Shown here: positions 15,117 to 16,097 of the stretch, piece after piece | Numbering within the stretch: the stretch's first letter is position 1 | How the letters are laid out: the number at the start of each line of letters is the position of its first letter | Assembly (NCBI GenBank): GCA_002412545.1 | Contig: DHVG01000006.1 | Coordinates: forward strand, 736-16,832 | Direction of reading: 5' to 3' | DNA from: Elusimicrobia bacterium UBA5214 | GTDB taxonomy: Bacteria > Elusimicrobiota > UBA5214 | DNA: 16,097 nt | Notes under the pieces: generated by a model | Told to the model about the DNA's origin: nothing | What the model saw: only the letters and a program-made list of their open reading frames with translations | The model's database searches: none | Position numbers and translations under genes: made by a program

Positions 15117-15983
15117 ATGGAATTTACACATTATGCTTTTTCAGATGGTTCAAGACACAAGGATGGGAGATACAACAGTCTTGCCATTACAACCTTGAGA
15201 AAAGAATTTTTTGGCTCCTTAAATAAACAACTCAAAAAAATTTTAGAAGATTCGGGTATTGACAAAGAATTCAAATGGAAAAAATTAGATAGTGCAAAGT
15301 ACAGATTTGCTGCGGAAAAATTAATTGATTTTGTATTTAAAAATCAAAATGCTTTAAGAATAGATATTCTTATCTGGGATTTGGAAGATAGCCGGCATAA
15401 AAATTTGTCAGGCAGAGACGATTCGGAGAATTTAGTGAGGATGTATTATCACTTAGTGTCTACAGTTCTTTCTAGGAGATGGCCTATTTCTAATTCTTTA
15501 TGGAATTGGTATCCTGACCAACAATCATCAGTAAATTGGGAAACATTGAAAGACTGCATAAGCAACAAAAAACACGCTTGTGTATCAGATTTATTTCAGC
15601 AAAATCCTAATTTTGAGCAAGTAAATCTTAAAAGCCCTGAACCTTCCGAGTCCAACAAACATCCTTTCATTCAACTTTCTGATTTATTTGCAGGAATGGG
15701 AGCGTATTCGTTTGGACACTTTGATAGATATAAGAAATGGCAGCAACAAAAGAGTTCACAGATTCTTTTACTCCCTGAAAAAAAACATAAATTCAGCAAT
15801 AGTGAAAATGAACGTTTTTCAATAATGGAACAGTTTAACAAAATATGTAAAGGTTGCGGATTACAAATTGCTTTTGATACCACAAGGGGGTTTAAGTCTT
15901 ATGTGCCAGGAAATTTTATTAACTTTTGGCTATATGAACCACAACATGAACACGATAAAGCACCACGAAAAACAATTTGCTAA
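15117..15983 (+). CDS. DUF3800 domain protein (RNase H-like fold expected)
   Basis: The 288-residue protein fits the DUF3800 family: an N-terminal strand with a key acid (AFSDGSRHK, D10), a lysine-rich WKKL segment near 54, a central strand ending in acids (ILIWDLED, D88-D91), and the C-terminal signature HPFIQLSDLFAG with D189. These acids would form an RNase H-like metal site; nuclease activity is inferred and has, to my knowledge, not been settled for the family. The ATG at 15117 follows the methylase stop by 2 bases, with GGAG 11 bases upstream, so the gene is the last of the operon. Its constant association here suggests a defence role. No terminator is visible after it. Confidence 0.82.
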   Translation: MEFTHYAFSDGSRHKDGRYNSLAITTLRKEFFGSLNKQLKKILEDSGIDKEFKWKKLDSAKYRFAAEKLIDFVFKNQNALRIDILIWDLEDSRHKNLSGRDDSENLVRMYYHLVSTVLSRRWPISNSLWNWYPDQQSSVNWETLKDCISNKKHACVSDLFQQNPNFEQVNLKSPEPSESNKHPFIQLSDLFAGMGAYSFGHFDRYKKWQQQKSSQILLLPEKKHKFSNSENERFSIMEQFNKICKGCGLQIAFDTTRGFKSYVPGNFINFWLYEPQHEHDKAPRKTIC

Positions 15984-16039
15984 GAAAAAGAGAAAGAGGA
16001 ATTATGGAGGGGAAAATCGGGACGGAGGGAATTTTTCTA

Positions 16040-16097
16040 ATGAAGAAAAAAAATTTACTCATAAGAATTCCTCAGGAAAGAATTGAAAACAAAATCC
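16040..16097 (+). CDS. Start of a probable ORF6N-domain gene, cut by the window edge
   Basis: An open frame runs off the right edge. The ATG at 16040 lies 10 bases after GGAGGG (16024-16029). An in-frame ATG at 16004 is an alternative start but has its purine stretch too close. The 19 visible residues include IPQERIENKI, which strongly resembles the opening of ORF6N-domain proteins (IPxERIExKI followed by LIRGxKVMLDxDLAELYGV), a DNA-binding family of phages and accessory regions. Only the first residues are visible, so this is a recognition from memory and not a domain match. Confidence 0.5.
   Translation, partial: MKKKNLLIRIPQERIENKI

Noticed and set aside
15868..16086. Open frame of 72 codons at the right end (+)
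   Set aside because: It overlaps the end of the DUF3800 gene in another frame and its composition is low-complexity; the frame starting at 16040 is better supported by ribosome binding site and family resemblance.

Overview
The window is a piece of an AT-rich bacterial chromosome. Its ribosomal and replication proteins are clearly bacterial (NusG, L11, L1, DnaE). The spacers are unusual: they hold short tandem repeats and many small palindromic elements, a style I associate with genomes of uncultured candidate phyla. I cannot assign a phylum from sequence alone. All genes lie on the + strand.

Region 1 (1-6236) is a housekeeping block: nusG, rplK, rplA, then dnaE where rplJ-rplL-rpoBC would normally follow, and then an OmpR-type response regulator with no kinase beside it. 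Each boundary before rplK and rplA, and the leader of nusG, carries its own family of 7-8 bp micro-repeats. dnaE contains two palindromes that look like in-frame insertions of mobile palindromic DNA.

Region 2 (6237-7097) has no convincing gene. It opens with a consensus sigma70-type promoter driving about 140 nt that end at a strong intrinsic terminator, probably a small structured RNA. Palindromic repeat elements follow, then a second terminator that has swallowed one of these repeats.

Region 3 (7098-8056) holds a decayed toxin-antitoxin locus. A consensus promoter overlaps a 22-bp perfect palindrome, then comes an intact winged-helix/MNT nucleotidyltransferase antitoxin, then the two ends of an internally deleted HEPN-type toxin. 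More palindromic repeats lead up to the next operon.

Region 4 (8057-15983) is the most interesting part: a tight three-gene operon encoding (i) a fused PLD-like nuclease and SNF2-type helicase, (ii) a 1283-residue Eco57I-type adenine methyltransferase with its own target recognition region, and (iii) a DUF3800 protein with an RNase H-like look. This is best read as a methylation-linked anti-phage system, comparable in parts to DISARM (PLD protein, SNF2 helicase, adenine methylase) but condensed. The methylase carries a copy of the chromosomal dispersed repeat translated in frame, and its recognition region is much more AT-rich than the rest of the gene, which suggests that it was exchanged. 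The window ends in the first codons of a probable ORF6N-domain gene, so the accessory region continues beyond the edge.
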